Positions 1 to 11,769 of a DNA stretch of 64,000 bases are shown here, one piece after another (the stretch's first letter is position 1; each line of letters begins with the position of its first letter). The position numbers and the translations under genes were made by a program. Source of the stretch: Maylandia zebra (Eukaryota > Chordata > Actinopteri > Cichliformes > Cichlidae). The notes under the pieces are model-generated. The model searched no databases. It was given only the letters and a program-made list of their open reading frames with translations, and was not told the DNA's origin. The stretch covers positions 23,286,560 to 23,350,559 of the forward strand of contig NC_135177.1 in the NCBI RefSeq assembly GCF_041146795.1. Direction: 5' to 3'.

Positions 1-1081
1 AAGTGTGTTTATGCAGCAAAGTGCGTGTTTTACATGCAAGTGTGTTTGCAAGTGTGTGGGTTGTTGGCTTCAAGAAGTAAAGATAGAGAAGTGCTTTCAA
101 CAAGAGTGAGGAGGGGAGAGGAGGAGCAGGAGAGTGCATCTTGAGATCACTTTTAGAGCGAGAGCAAGCCGAAGTAAGTGATAGAGAGAGACAGAGAGTG
201 GGGAAACCGTCAACTTGCGAAGGCATTTGGCTCCACAAGTCTTTACAGTGAGCATACAAAAAAATTTGTACTGTAAAATAAAGTTTTAAATGGACAGTGT
301 TTGCCTGAAGGTCTACTTTCCACTTGTATAGAAAATGCATCAATGTGCCATTTGTTATCATCAGCAGTCGAGCCAGTTTTAGATGGTGACATTTACCAGC
401 AACAAAGAGCATAAAGAGCATTTTTATGTCCAAAACAGAGGGCTGTCCATATGAACTATTTCTCTTTTAAAAGCGCCCATTCTCTTTGAAGAGGAGACTT
501 TGTTGGTGTGCGTGTGAAAAAAGAGTAAAGGGTGGGTGTTTTTCTGCATGGCTGCTCAGTTTAAGAGTCTCAGTGTCATGTGGGGCTGCCGGGAGATGTC
601 CCAAGGCCTGTGGGTCCACACAGGGCTGCTCTGTCCCTGGTCACTGACAGGGAAACAATAGGCCAGCTGTGGGCCTCTCAACCTTATTCTGGCCAACATC
701 GTCGCTTTCTCATTCCGTCAGCAGACTCCCTGTGTGGCTCTTGCACCCTCTTCTGGTCGGGCGATCTCAGGCTGAGAGAGTTTGTGGGAGTACACTCTCT
801 GAACCGAAGTGCGCCAACCTCAAAAACACAGATGATATTAAAAAAGAAGCTAAATGAAAGAGCGATCTAACAGCAGAAGAGGAGCGCGTGGGAGGAGGGG
901 GGTGTCGATATTTGCTGCTGTGTTGTCCAATGCTGTCAGTTATCTGTAGAGACAAGTATGTCAGTTGGTCACTGTGTCTACAAATGTTTTCCTATCTGAT
1001 CATTTCTCTTCCACCTCACCTCTTCCTCACTCTCGCTATCCTCCTGTCATCCTCTCTCACTCTCCCCGTCACTCTCGCCAG
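1..1081 (+). other. ttyh1: Intronic sequence upstream of the first visible ttyh1 exon
   Basis: No exon, RNA gene or clear mobile element was recognised here. Purine-rich stretches lie near 90-200 and a pyrimidine-rich tract (about 1005-1080) leads into the splice acceptor of the first visible exon. A short open frame at 580-870 shows no family resemblance and lacks a convincing acceptor. The 5' exons of ttyh1, encoding the first membrane segments, must lie to the left of the window. Confidence 0.6.
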
Positions 1082-4000
1082 GCTCTCAGTGACTTCTGCT
1101 CAGATCCAAACGCGTTTGTCCTTAACTCCACCCACTTCAACAGTGGGACCAGCTCAGGTACAGATTCCCTCTCTGAGCAACACTTTCTGGAAAATCTAGT
1201 TGTTTTCCATGCCTGCCATGCACTTGATTTACCCCCTGCCCCAAATGTGCTTTTGCTAGCAGAATCCAATATAATGACAGATGACTGTTTCCGCATTTTT
1301 TCCTATTGTGCATTGATCTTTTGTACACTGCTGTTTTGTTGGCCACCCAGACGTGTTGGATTATTACCTGACCTGCAACAGGCGCATGAACAGTCCATTC
1401 CAGCAGGTAATGCCACCTCTGCCAGTCAGCGTATTACATTTGCAGGCATTTGCTGATTCTCTTACCCAGAGTGATTCAAAGGGAGTGAGCAGATAGTATG
1501 TCAAAGTTTCTGAAGGGCAGTTGGAGGGGAAAAATAAAACTGAGGACAGGATGCACAGCTGTTGCTACGTGTCCTGTCCTTAAATTATTTAGTCCCTCGA
1601 CAAGTAGCTACACTCTCAGCACATTAATGTTATGTTTGAGAAACAATGCCAAATAAAACCTCTGATTTCCACTGACTATATTGACTTGTTGGCTTTAGCT
1701 GCTGACCCAGTCACAGAGGGCACTCTCAAACATTCACACACATCTCTCCAGTCTGGACAGAAATGCTCTCACACAGTTCCCCAAAGCTGAGGTATGTGCA
1801 CTACTTACTTTTATGAAATACTACATTTTCTGCACGTGGACCGCCTCCTCGGTGGTTTTCTCACATTCTGGAATTTCTATGTCGTTGCAGAAATCACTCA
1901 GGGATGTTCAACAGATACTCAACTCAACAGAGGGCAACTTTCATCAGCTGGTGGCACTACTGAACTGCCGGGGTCTGAATAAGGTGATCAGAAGAACTCG
2001 GCACTGCTCGCTACTGTGCTGCTCTGTTCTCATTTATTCATTTCTGTATTTTTCTGCCATTTTATTTTAGGACTACATTGACTCACTGAAAGGCCTGTGC
2101 TATGATGGGATGGAGGGATTGCTCTACCTCTCCCTTTACTCTTTTCTCTCTGCTCTGGCCTTCACTGCCATCCTCTGCTCTCTACCTGGTGCCTGGAGGA
2201 GCTTCCCCAGGTGAGAAAAAAAATCAGTAAAGTGCACGTCTCCAGTGTAACACAATAGAAATGTGGGGTATAAATACTGACACTGAAAGCACAAGTAAAA
2301 GTAGGACATTGTTGTTATGTCTTTAAGAACTGGTCTTTAGTAGAAGTTATTTACATTTGTCTGATTCACAGTGTTGTCATTCAGTTTTGCCTATTTTGCC
2401 TAGTAATGCATTTCCTCTAGAAGTGTTTCTCTGTAGCAGATATTGCTGTTTAATATTTGAAGCATGAAACATCTTGCAGTTTATTCTCCTGCTAAATAAA
2501 ACCTGATTTTTATTTATTTACTTTTGTGCAGATAGGTTCAGTTTAGTATTTTTGTGCTTAGCAAGCCTACAGGAGCAGGGGTGGGTGGATGGTGGAAGTG
2601 GTAGCTGGTTTTCTCTGAATACATGAAATCCATTTGGAGCATTACCTATTACAATTCCATTCAGTTCAGTTTTATTTATATAGCACCGAATCACAGCATC
2701 AGTTGCCTCGAGGTGCTTTATAATGTAAGGTAAAGAACAATGATACAGAGAAAACCCCAGCAGTCACACAACCCCCTGCTAGAAAGGACTTGGCGACAGT
2801 GGGAAGGAAAAACTCCCTTTTAAGAACCATAAAAGTAGACAGGGTCTGTCTCCTGAATCCCAACTGGGAGCTGGTTCCACAGAACAAGGGTCTGAAAGCT
2901 GAAGGCTCTGCCTCCCATTGAACTTTTAAATACTCCAGGAACCACAAGTAAACCTGCATGCTGAGAGCGAAGTGCTCTAATAGAGTGACACGGTACTATG
3001 AAGTCTTTAAGATGAGATGGGGCCTGATTATTCAAGATCTTGTATGTGAGAGAAATATTTTAAATTCCTTTCTAGATTTAACAGAGAGTCAATGAGGAGA
3101 AGCCAATATGGGAGAAATATGCTCTCTCTTTCTAGTCCCTGTCAGTACTGTCGCTGCAGCATTTTTGGATCAACTAAAGGCTTTTCAGGGAGTTTGTAGG
3201 ACATCCTGCTAATAACGAATCACAGTAGTCCAGCCTAGAAGACATAAATGCTTCTAAAGTTCTTCAGGATCGCAAGATGAGAGAATTAGATGTCTTTTTA
3301 AATTCAAAACAGAATCCAGTAGCTTGGTATCGTCATATTTTTGCTCTTTTTCTCTCTTTCATGGTCGCCGACAGTGAATCAGAGGAGTACGAAGACTCAG
3401 ACAGCGAGAGTGAGGACCCCTTCACTTCCCATCAGGCACGTAGACAGACGTCCTCGGGGTCTCAGCGAGGGGCCATGGCCCCCTTCTATAATTACCCAGG
3501 GGCAGGGTGGACACCCCCCTTTTCTAGCGCGCCGCCCCTCCCGTGAGTAACACAGACACACAGACACACAGACAGACAGACAGAGAGAACGCACACGCGC
3601 ACACACACACACCCTAAAATTATTATTTTTTAAATACAAGAGGAGGAAGTTGCTGAAACAGATGTTTCTGTTTCAACATCTGGATCCATGAAAAGCTTTT
3701 TACACTGGTGTCTCCCCCCGAGCCCCAGACTGTAAAAGTCCAAGAAAATATAAAACAAAAGAGTAAATTCAGAGACTGGCGGAGCACTGTTTTTGTTTTT
3801 GTGCAGACACATAGTCTTTTTGCTGAAGTGTGAAATCCTTCAGAACATTATTACAGCACAGTTATAGCTATACTGATGAGTGCAGGACAGTCAGCCAGGT
3901 TCAAACTCTCCTGCCTTACACACATGCACACACAGGATTAGGCTGAATCCACAGAGCTGTCAGGTTAAGCACATGCATTGCAGACAGACACACAGACAGG

Positions 4001-7000
4001 TCATTATGGACTACAGCGTAGGCAGAGAAACAGACACAACTCCAGAGGTCTGTCTGTCTGTGTGTCTGTCTATTCGTCTGTCGAGTGTTTCGGGACAGAC
4101 GACGTAGGCCACTCGGTCATTTCACAGATCTCGTCTCAAATGGCGTCCTGTCTCCTAAACAGCAGTGCGCTGCTGCTGTGTTGGGTGGGGGGCAGGGTGT
4201 CATTGACGAGGATGCGCTCGTAAAAACTCCGGCGGTGTGAGGCTCAGGTTGACTATAGGTAACCCCTCCCACACACACCCTCCTGCATCACTCTCATCTC
4301 TCACCTCATTGTGGTGTCCAAACCCCTCAGATTATTATCTCTCTCTCTCTGTCCTGCTCCTTTTTTTTCTTCATAATTCCTCCTGCTTCCCGATTAGTTC
4401 TCTCTATATGGAGGACCAAAGCAGCCAAAATAAAATAAGCATAAAGAAGTAAATAAACTACTCGGAAAATCAATGATTATACAAAAGGAATATTTAAGAG
4501 AAATGTAGGCATGAACAAATGTATAAATGCAAGAGAAATTCATGTTTTTTTAAATTGGTTAAATAAATGAAAAGTACATAATAGAAATATGAACATCAAT
4601 TTGTGTCGCATTTTGTAAATTAATCGGTGTCTACATTTCTTTTTCTTTTTTTTTTATTATTATACTCATATATTTACTTCCTTATTTATATTTGTTTTTG
4701 GCTGTTTTAGTCCTCTGCATATCTTCAATTTTCTCATCTTACTTTGTTTTGACCCCCCTCCCTTTACTCCTTTATGCAAAAATCAAAGTATAGTTAGTGC
4801 TACTAATTTTACTTACTATCCTAATGCAGTGGATCGTCTTGACTCCATATGTGATATTAACGCACAAATACAAAGATACATAGAAACTCAGAAACTCAGC
4901 TAAATACAGTCCACTCCTCTTAAATGGAAGCTCAGGACTGCTTTAAAAGCTTTCTGGGTTTTATCGTGCAGATAAACAAATTCATTAGCAAAGCAACATA
5001 ACGGCTGAAATGCAGCTGGCGATTCATACCCAGTCCTAAATGCCTGTAATTGCAGATTATTGTGCAAATCCTGTTGTGCACCAGTCATCAGGAGTGGACT
5101 GTACAGCTGCTGCTGGTGCTCACAGTGTCCTGCCTGAGTGCCAGTAGTACTAATAGCTCTGCTGAGTGCTGTGTTGTCTGCACTATTTCTCTAATCGTTC
5201 TTTCTCCTTTTTTCCTTTTACCTGTCCGTGGGTCTCGTCATCCTGCGGTCCTCTCCCCACCCCCCTTCTGTCTGTCTCAATGTGTCTCACCCCTTCTTTC
5301 CCTCTCTTCTTTATCCTCTATTCGTCTTCTCCCGCTCTCTTCTGTCCTTGTCTCTTTCTATCTCTATACAGGACTCCAAACGTTTCCTCCAATGGCAACC
5401 CTGGCTATGAGAGCCTACCCTTGACTGACAGGCAGTCCCCACCCCCCTCTGTGAGTTCCTCTGTACCTGTGACACCATCGCACTCTGTGCCATTTTTTTC
5501 ATTGCTGTTAGTGCTCACGCTCGCTTTGATAACGAGTAGCAAACGGACTAACGTGATTCACTTTTACTTCAACAGTTTAAAACCTTTAAAAAGTGCAAAG
5601 CATATCAGGAAGAACATTTGTCCATTTTGACAACAAAAACTATCAACACTGGGAAAGGAAATGAACTAAAACCAATTTACAAGTTTTTTCTGGTTATTTT
5701 AAAGCACATAGGAAAGTTTCAGGTTATGATACTGTCAGAGACACTGCATGACTTTAATAGCGTCTCCCCCTCATATGTGACCTCCTGAACACCTTTATCT
5801 GTCAAGGAAGACCAGGAGATGCAGATCAAGGTGCCACAAAAATCTACTAAGTGACCTTGATCACGACAAGTTAGTCATGCTCAGCAGTTTTACAATGTTT
5901 TAACAAGGTTTCAGCTTAAGTTATAGAGCGCACAGAGTACAGACTTGCAATCTCTACCATCATATAACCTTGCTCTAACAGGTGAACAGACTTTCAATTT
6001 TATGACAGCAAAAGTAATTCTTTGAAAATTCAAATCAGACTCCATCTTCCTGGCAAAAGCTGTAAGATAGGGTTGAAAGTCCAGGTGGCATGATACGGGC
6101 TTATTTTGCAGCTACAGGACCTGGACACCTTCCAAACACAGAGTCAACCATTGAACTCTGTGTAACAATGTACTCCAGAGTCAAATGTGAGGCCATCTGT
6201 CAGGCAGCTAAAGCTTGGCCCAAATTCTGTCATGCAACAGGACAATGATCCCAAGCACAGCAGCACATCTGAATGAACAGAAAAAAACGAAAGAATCTGG
6301 GTGGTGCATGGTCAAAATCCAGACCTAGGCCTGACTGAAATTATGTGGAGAAGAGTGGGGCAAAATGGCTCCATAATGATGTGAGGGAACAATAAAGTCA
6401 TGCAGAAAGAGCTGTTAAAAGTGCTTCTACAAGCTGCTTTATTATTACTTGACTGACGTTTATCATGGTACTTGAACGCTTTCCTTTGTACATGACTGTA
6501 TGACTCGATTTCAACAAGTGAGCAAGCTTTCACTTTCATAATGACAGCTTGAGCAATTCTTTGATGTTTCGGCAGACTTCAGCTTCTGAGAAATGCTGTA
6601 AAATGCACCGGGAACAATGCCAGTCAAGATTTTGCTAAATAAAAAAGAACATATTTGGATTTATAGTCTAGTTTGCTTCTGAGGAAAGAATGAAGTAAAA
6701 CAGCAACATTTACTTTAGACCATCAGTTTGAGGGCCAGCCAATCTGCCACACGTATATATACCAGAGGACAAAATCAGCTGCCTAAAGGCTAAAAGAGCT
6801 GAAAATAAAACGGTGATGCTTTAAATGAGCGTAATAGGTGCCGTGTTCTGCTTTGGATGAGCCAATGTTCACATGAATGAATAACAAACTATTTTTTTTT
6901 CTCTTTTACTTTCTCTCCCTGAAACTTCGGACCATCTTGACCTCTCGTCTGTTGAACCCCGTCCTGTTCTCTGGAAGCGCAGTACTCTCCCAGCATGCTG

Positions 7001-7066
7001 ACTGGTTACGGGGGAAATCAATCACACCCCAACCCCGCCCATTCGAGGAACCTGTATTCACGTTGA
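1082..7066 (+). CDS. ttyh1: Tweety family member 1, 3' part (eight coding exons)
   Basis: Tweety proteins are five-pass membrane proteins of neural and glial cells, first reported as volume- or Ca-regulated anion channels (later structures question a pore). Coding exons by splice signals and phase: 1082-1157, 1351-1406, 1699-1791, 1891-1983, 2071-2210, 3375-3542, 5372-5450, 6983-7066; together 789 nt, 262 residues plus stop, all phases agreeing. Visible: the extracellular loop (LSDFCSDPNAFVLNSTH, two N-glycosylation sequons including LNSTEGNFHQLVALL), the last membrane helix (GLLYLSLYSFLSALAFTAIL) and an acidic tail (SESEEYEDSDSESEDPF). The C-terminus is proline-rich, with PPPSYSPSM across the last junction. 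The SESEEYED...DPF tail and the alternative SKRF.QWQ end point to TTYH1 rather than TTYH2 or TTYH3. The 5' exons are outside the window, so the gene is incomplete here. The first exon boundary (1082) is inferred from the AG and could be slightly off. Confidence 0.9.
2655..3270. repeat. Fish interspersed repeat (copy 1) in a ttyh1 intron
   Basis: The segment begins with TTTTATTTATATAGCACC and AATCACAGCATCAGTTGCCTC and continues with GGCGACAGTGGGAAGGAAAA. A related, shorter copy lies in the same orientation at 53275-53790. This repeat type is common between teleost genes. It lies just upstream of exon 3375 and carries no coding exon; short open frames here are chance. The family name is not certain from sequence alone. 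Confidence 0.6.
3375..5410 (+). other. ttyh1: Alternative ttyh1 C-terminus from an internal GC donor and a second frame
   Basis: If exon 3375-3542 is cut early after CAG at 3433-3435 (next bases GCACGT, a GC-type donor, phase 0) and joined to the same acceptor at 5372, the following exon is read in another frame and ends at TGA 5408-5410. The tail becomes ..DPFTSHQ-DSKRFLQWQPWL. That closely matches the known short mammalian TTYH1 ending (..DPFNPQESKRFVQWQSSI). With the downstream donor (3543, GTGAGT, phase 2) the same exon encodes TPNVSSNGNPGYESLPL, the long TTYH-type tail. Exon 5372-5410 is thus read in two frames. The splice choice is inferred; no transcript was seen. Confidence 0.75.
3546..5371 (+). 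other. ttyh1: ttyh1 intron with simple repeats
   Basis: It holds CA/GACA-type simple repeats (3545-3615 and about 3980-4085), AT-rich sequence (4440-4720) and a pyrimidine-rich tract before the acceptor at 5371. Nothing else was recognised. Confidence 0.6.
6115..6565 (+). mobile_element. Tc1-like transposon remnant in the last ttyh1 intron
   Basis: Decayed transposase-coding DNA with recognisable phrases of a fish Tc1 family: GTACTCCAGAGTCAAATGTG, AGGCCATCTGTC, AACAGGACAATGATCCCAAG and CCAGACCTAGGCCTGACTG (the DNDPK / SPDLNPIE region). A relative with the same order of phrases is at 56585-57790. Frameshifts and deletions leave no intact frame. Confidence 0.75.
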
Positions 7067-8045
7067 TTATTATTATTTTTTGTTAGGAAATGTATAGAAA
7101 AAAAATGTTTAGTTTTCTTATGAATGGACACTTTAATGAAATGAAAAAGAAACTAATCTAAATAAAATGAATGCTAGGTGTCAAAGTGCGTAACGTCAGT
7201 ACCACTGAGTATTATCATTATTACTAGTATTATTATTATTAAAAGCAAAAGATACAACCGACAGTGATTCTGCTGCTTGGTTATGCTTTAAACCAAGTGT
7301 GCTTGGCCTAAATTCCTCCCTCCCTTTTGTCCAAACTGTGTAAACTGTGGTGAGCCAAGTCAGAATGGTATTGACGTTACTACGTTGTAGTTTTATATTC
7401 TTAAATGTATCTGTACCACCACTTTATTTTCGAGTTTTTATATAAATATTGTTGTAGAAAAGCACTGGCACGTAGCAACAAGACACATTTTTTTCTGTGA
7501 ATGGTTATGCAGTTCCTTCACTTGGTATGATTTTTTTATTTTTTTTTAATTACTTTTTATAGGTGGCGATTCTGTATTTTCCTCGTATTACCTTATGGTA
7601 CTCTGTATATCTCTCACTGTCTGTAATATCTGAATAATCATGAATCTTTGCTCTTTAAAAAAAAACAAAAAAAATCAAAAAAACTTGAGGGCTGCCGTGA
7701 CTCTGTTTTAATGACGGAACGGAGAACCGCCACTCAATCGCTGAGGGTGGAGAACTAGAAATCCCATGCCATGACAGCAGGTACATAGCAATATGATTCT
7801 TGCTACTGGTGCTGCAGTAGCCCTACCATAACTAGCAATAATAACTATGTATAGCGTTGGATTTCTGAGATCTCTCCAAGAAGTTTTTGTGTATATATGG
7901 TACCGGTGTGAGATTTCATCGAATCCCTCCCTCTCTGACCCCGTTAACCCTTGAATTGAGTTTGTATGGTTATCAATGCTCCTTTTGAATGGCATCCTTT
8001 TACACTCGAGAGTCTAATATAAATAAAAATAACTTCAATAACCCG
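7067..8045 (+). other. ttyh1: Probable 3' UTR of ttyh1
   Basis: AT-rich non-coding sequence follows the TGA at 7064-7066. An AATAAA at 8022-8027 is a reasonable polyadenylation signal. An A-rich stretch at 7658-7683 could also mark an earlier end or a retroposed tail. No open frame here resembles a protein. Confidence 0.5.
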
Positions 8046-8484
8046 ACACTGGTCCTCATCTTCATGTCAACACAATGCCAAGAAAACACACACACACACA
8101 GACTTGTACTTAAAACAAAAGGTCAATGTTTAATATAAATTTAAATATTATTCACCTCTGAGCTTAGGTTTATGTGTAAGTTATTCACTAGTGTGTATCA
8201 GAGACAGCGCTCCTATTCTTTCAGATATGCATAGATCACTAGGGGAGACAAAACACAAGTGTAGCGCCTACATACAGTCATGTGTCCAGTGTTTTTGCAG
8301 GTTTTCAAGATTAGTGAACTTAACACTGCTCTGTACCCCAAACCTGGATTCACTCACTAACTCTTCGTGATATCAGCTACTTTACTCTTCGCATCATCTC
8401 CCTGGGTCCTGTGGCTTCCTCACAAAGTCCAAAAACATGCATAGGGTTAAGTTATTTGACTCTAAATGTACTGTCAGTGTAAAT

Positions 8485-8645
8485 GGTCGTGTTTCTCTGT
8501 CTTGGCCATGCAACATACTGGCAACATGACCAAGGTGTACCCTGCCTCTCACCCTGTGACAGTTGGGATTGGCTCCAGCCCCCCGACCACCCTAACTACC
8601 CCAACCTTGAACTGGATAAACAGAAGAAAAATGGACTGATGGAGC
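8485..8645 (+). repeat. Fish LINE-tail type repeat
   Basis: The phrases CAAGGTGTACCCTGCCTCTC, ACCCTGTGACAGTTGGGATT, GGCTCCAGCCCCC and GAACTGGATAAACAGAAGAA, followed by ATGGACTGATGGA, are the typical 3' tail of a very common fish non-LTR repeat ending in ATGG units. Only the tail is present; the open frame across it is not a gene. Confidence 0.65.
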
Positions 8646-8688
8646 TTCTTCAGCGTGTGGCTTGTACAACTTTACCACACAACTATAA

Positions 8689-9117
8689 CACAGCTGTGGT
8701 CAGAGGTTTACATCCACTAATGGAAAGGCCTTCCCAAAACCTACTGAAAATTTATGGACTATGCTTAAACACTGTCTCTGTGCCTGATTTAAATTAACTC
8801 CATATCTGCCAGGATGAGTGGTCAACTATTCAGCCAGAAGCTTCCAAAAGAGTCTGGCTGAGGTGCAAAATGCCAGGAGAAATTTAACCAAATATTAGTG
8901 TGGGTGTATGCAGATATTTAACCCTGTGTGGTTTAGAGAAAATCCAGTTTCAAACCTGCACAGCCAATTCTTGTTTTTAAAAAAAGTCATTAAAGACGTA
9001 TGCTGTACAATCATTCCACCCTGGAAAAAAAATGTTCAAAGAAAGCATTAAAAGCCCCAAATTGTCATAACATTCGTGCCCACGAAGAGTGTGTGTAAAC
9101 TTCTGATCACAACTGTG
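8689..9117. mobile_element. Short Tc1-type element with terminal inverted repeats
   Basis: The left end CACAGCTGTGGTCAGAGG plus TTTACATCCACT is matched by the reverse complement of the right end, CACAGTTGTGATCAGAAG plus TTTACACACACT, about 30 bp each. GGTCAGAGGTTTACAT-type ends are those of salmonid/fish Tc1 elements. At about 430 bp it is a deletion derivative; the interior keeps transposase-like scraps (GCCAGGATGAGTGGTCAACT). Confidence 0.75.
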
Positions 9118-9480
9118 TAACTAGACTAAAAAGAACGCAAGAAGTCAAGTAAATGGATGAACACATGCAAAGACACTGGCGCAGTCTTCTGGTGCCTCTT
9201 TAAGGCGATGCATTCAAGGCTCCTGTGCCTGCATGAGTGCTAACAAAGACAAACAGTGCAAATAACTCAAACGCTGCAGTGCATAGAAGGTTAATAACAA
9301 GGGTGAAGGAAGAGATGGCGCTCCTTCACAATCAACGCATTCTGGCATAACCATAACGCATGAAGGACATAACAAACTGGATCTAAGACAACAGTATCCT
9401 AAGTGGCGAATTCATCCTGATAGCATTTTAAGTAATCAAATTTTTCCAGTTACCAAAAACACAGTAACATTTCACAATCA
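9118..9480. other. Intergenic, nothing recognised
   Basis: AT-rich sequence between the Tc1 derivative and the Harbinger left terminus. No exon, RNA gene or clear repeat was seen. Confidence 0.5.
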
Positions 9481-10378
9481 GGGCCGTTTCAGAAAGCCGG
9501 TTTAGTGCAAACTCTGAGTAAGTATACCCTGAGTTAACGAAAACTCTGGGTTTTCGGTTTCACAAAGCGAGTTTAGATTAATTCTGAGTGAGTTACTATG
9601 ACGACACACTCCGTGAAGCTAACCTGCCCCCTAGCAGGTTTACTTCAACTAACCCTGACTTTCTCCGCCTCTTTGTCGGAAACCTGACTGTAGGAAGTGT
9701 CAGACATGGCGTGCCCCTTCCTTGAAGAGCCAGTAGATGTTGAAGCCCAAATTCTCCGCAGAGCTCTCCACCGGGAGAGAGTGATTAGAGCGCATTCGGA
9801 CATTTTATCATTTCCTGATGATTTTCTGTGTGAACGTTACCGTTTTTCAGCACAATCTATAATTTATTTGAATAACATCCTCAGGCCTAATATTGCTCAT
9901 GTGACACATCGCGGACATTCTCTCAGTTCTGTACATATTATTTGTATTGCACTTCGGTTTTTTGCAAACGGGAGCTTTCTGTATAATATTGGTGACGCTG
10001 AGCACGTTTCCAAGGCTACCGTCTGTCGGGCAGTCAGGAATGTTACAGTTGCACTGAAACGTCTCCTGTACTCGTCTGTGGTGTTCCCCGGTCATAGACC
10101 CACAAGATTTATCAAAGAGGGATGCCACAAAATTGCAGGTAGCAGGATGAACAAAACTTAATACATGATGTGGTGATACTTGAACTACTACTTAAATTTT
10201 ACATTTATTTTCAGGGTTCCCAGGCGTGATTGGCTGTATAGATGGCACTCACATTCCAATCATTGCTCCTTCAGTAAATGAAGGAGACTATGTGAACAGG
10301 AAGTCTTTCCACAGCATTAATGTACAGGTACATAGTTCCCTGTAGCATTTCAAACTAACAAATGATTTCATTATAGTA

Positions 10379-11496
10379 GGGGAGACCGGGGATAGTTGTA
10401 ACGTGGGTCAGTTGTAACACTTCCAATTTCTCCAATCAGGGCTAAGTTTCAAATGATGTGACTCATCCTGTGCATGCCCAACTCAGTTCTGCTATCACAT
10501 GTGAAAAGTCAGCACATTTTGTCAAACACAGACAATTTAACATGAAAAAAAGTAATTTGTATGCCAAAAAGTAAGTTTTTCTACTTTATTTCAATGTTTA
10601 ATAGCATTATCTGCTTTGCAGTTAAACTCATCAAATTTAAATTGTATGTCTATGGGGATATATTCTGTGTAGGTCTTTAGAGCTAGTGTTTTAGCCGTTG
10701 GCTGTAATGTTAGCTAGTTCATGGCTATAGGAGTCTGGGTCAGTTGTAACAATAATGCAGATGTTACAACTTACCACACTATTACTTTAACTTATATTAA
10801 ACAAGTTGGGGCAGCGACATCAGCAGAGAGGTTCACTGGTCACATTTGTATATGCGGTTAATGCCATTGGCAACACAATTACTTCACTGTTTGTGTTCCC
10901 CACACATACTGTACATTATGCAGACCACTGTGTCAGAGATGGACAAGTAGGAAGTACTGGTAGTGGAAAGTCAGGATGGATGCACGAAACAGATTTCCTC
11001 ATCTTTCTGAAGCACTTTGCAAACCACACCAAGGTAAGCCATGATAAAAAGTAATGGAATTGCGATGCTGGTGAATAACTACATTTTTTCAGCTTCATTG
11101 TTATGTTTAAAATTGGTGCAAGAGTTGTAGGTTATAATGCCCACTGAGCCAATGAGGCCAAACTCAAGTCCAATAAATGGCTCTAAGTGCATTCATGTGT
11201 TGAATAAACAAAGATTACATGTTAATGTTTTGTTAGTACCCTTATTTCATTGTGTTACATTTTACCCCAGGATATGTTACAACTAACCCAGACTATGGGG
11301 TTAATTGTAACATTTCACTCCTTGTGTTTGAGGCCATACCATGCAATGGGTAATTGTGCTGCAGAGAAAATAGCTGCACTATTTAATAGCCGACACATGT
11401 AAATACTTTGCATTAAATTTTGAATCCACTACCTTAAAAGAGCTCCAATTTACAGACAGAAATGTCAAAAATGTTACAACTATCCCCGGTCTCCCC
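10379..11496. mobile_element. TA-flanked DNA transposon nested in the Harbinger element
   Basis: It starts GGGGAGACCGGGGATAG and ends with the exact inverse; at least 24 bp match perfectly. It is bordered by TA on both sides (10377-10378 and 11497-11498), the duplication of the Tc1/mariner/pogo superfamily. Short GTCAGTTGTAAC / GTTACAACT repeats recur near both ends and inside (about 10404, 10740, 10763, 11277). An internal DDE-type fragment is present at about 10818-11034. The element is deleted, not autonomous. Confidence 0.85.
10818..11034 (+). pseudogene. Pogo/Tigger-type DDE_1 transposase fragment
   Basis: One exon-like stretch encodes GSLVTFVYAVNAIGNTITSL, then FVFPTHTVHYADHCVRDGQV and GSGKSGWMHETDFLIFLKHF, the middle of a DDE_1 (jerky/Tigger/pogo-like) transposase, ending at a GTAAGC donor-like site. 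The N-terminal DNA-binding domain and the C-terminal catalytic residues are missing. It belongs to the TA-flanked element around it. Confidence 0.65.
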
Positions 11497-11769
11497 TAAT
11501 GGATGCTAATTTGTGTTCTCTGCACTGTGAAGATCATATGTGATGCTTCCAACATTATCACAAATGTGGAAGCCAACTGCTCAGCCTCTGTGAGTGGTGG
11601 TGGTGGAGGACCCCCACCTGTTTTTCGGGCCTCTGCTTTTTTTTCTGTTGGCTATAACGGGTCACATTTGAGCATACAGAGTAAGCAAATATGTACTTGT
11701 AATGTGCTCAGATAATTTCAATAAGTGCTTACAGAAGGGAAATTAATGTAGCCTCTAACTGCAATTGAT

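Larger units (their letters stand above)
9706..11610 (+). pseudogene. HARBI1-like Harbinger transposase (broken)
   Basis: This is the nuclease of the Harbinger element. Exon 1 is 9706-10138 (starts MACPFLEEPVDVEAQ; contains FPDDFLCERYRFSAQSI and GDAEHVSKATVCRAVRNV, the DNA-binding helix-turn-helix region of HARBI1). Exon 2 is 10215-10327 ([16 protein letters not shown], with the first catalytic Asp of the DDE domain in CIDGTHI; ends HSINVQ). Exon 3 begins at 11533 (IICDASNIITNVEA). The frame after that lacks the usual WPGSxHDSR motif and runs into low-quality sequence, and the rest of the DDE domain has been lost or replaced by the Penelope fragment. The gene is therefore truncated and probably dead. 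The 1.1-kb insertion at 10379-11496 sits in its second intron. Confidence 0.8.

Noticed and set aside
5166-5630. 154-codon frame running through ttyh1 exon 5372
   Set aside because: Most of it is pyrimidine-rich intron; only 5372-5450 is exon, and the frame beyond 5450 is intron retention at best.
1082-7066. Assignment of the tweety gene to ttyh2 or ttyh3 because of the long tail
   Set aside because: The alternative tail SKRFLQWQ and the acidic DPF segment are TTYH1-specific, and linkage also favours ttyh1.
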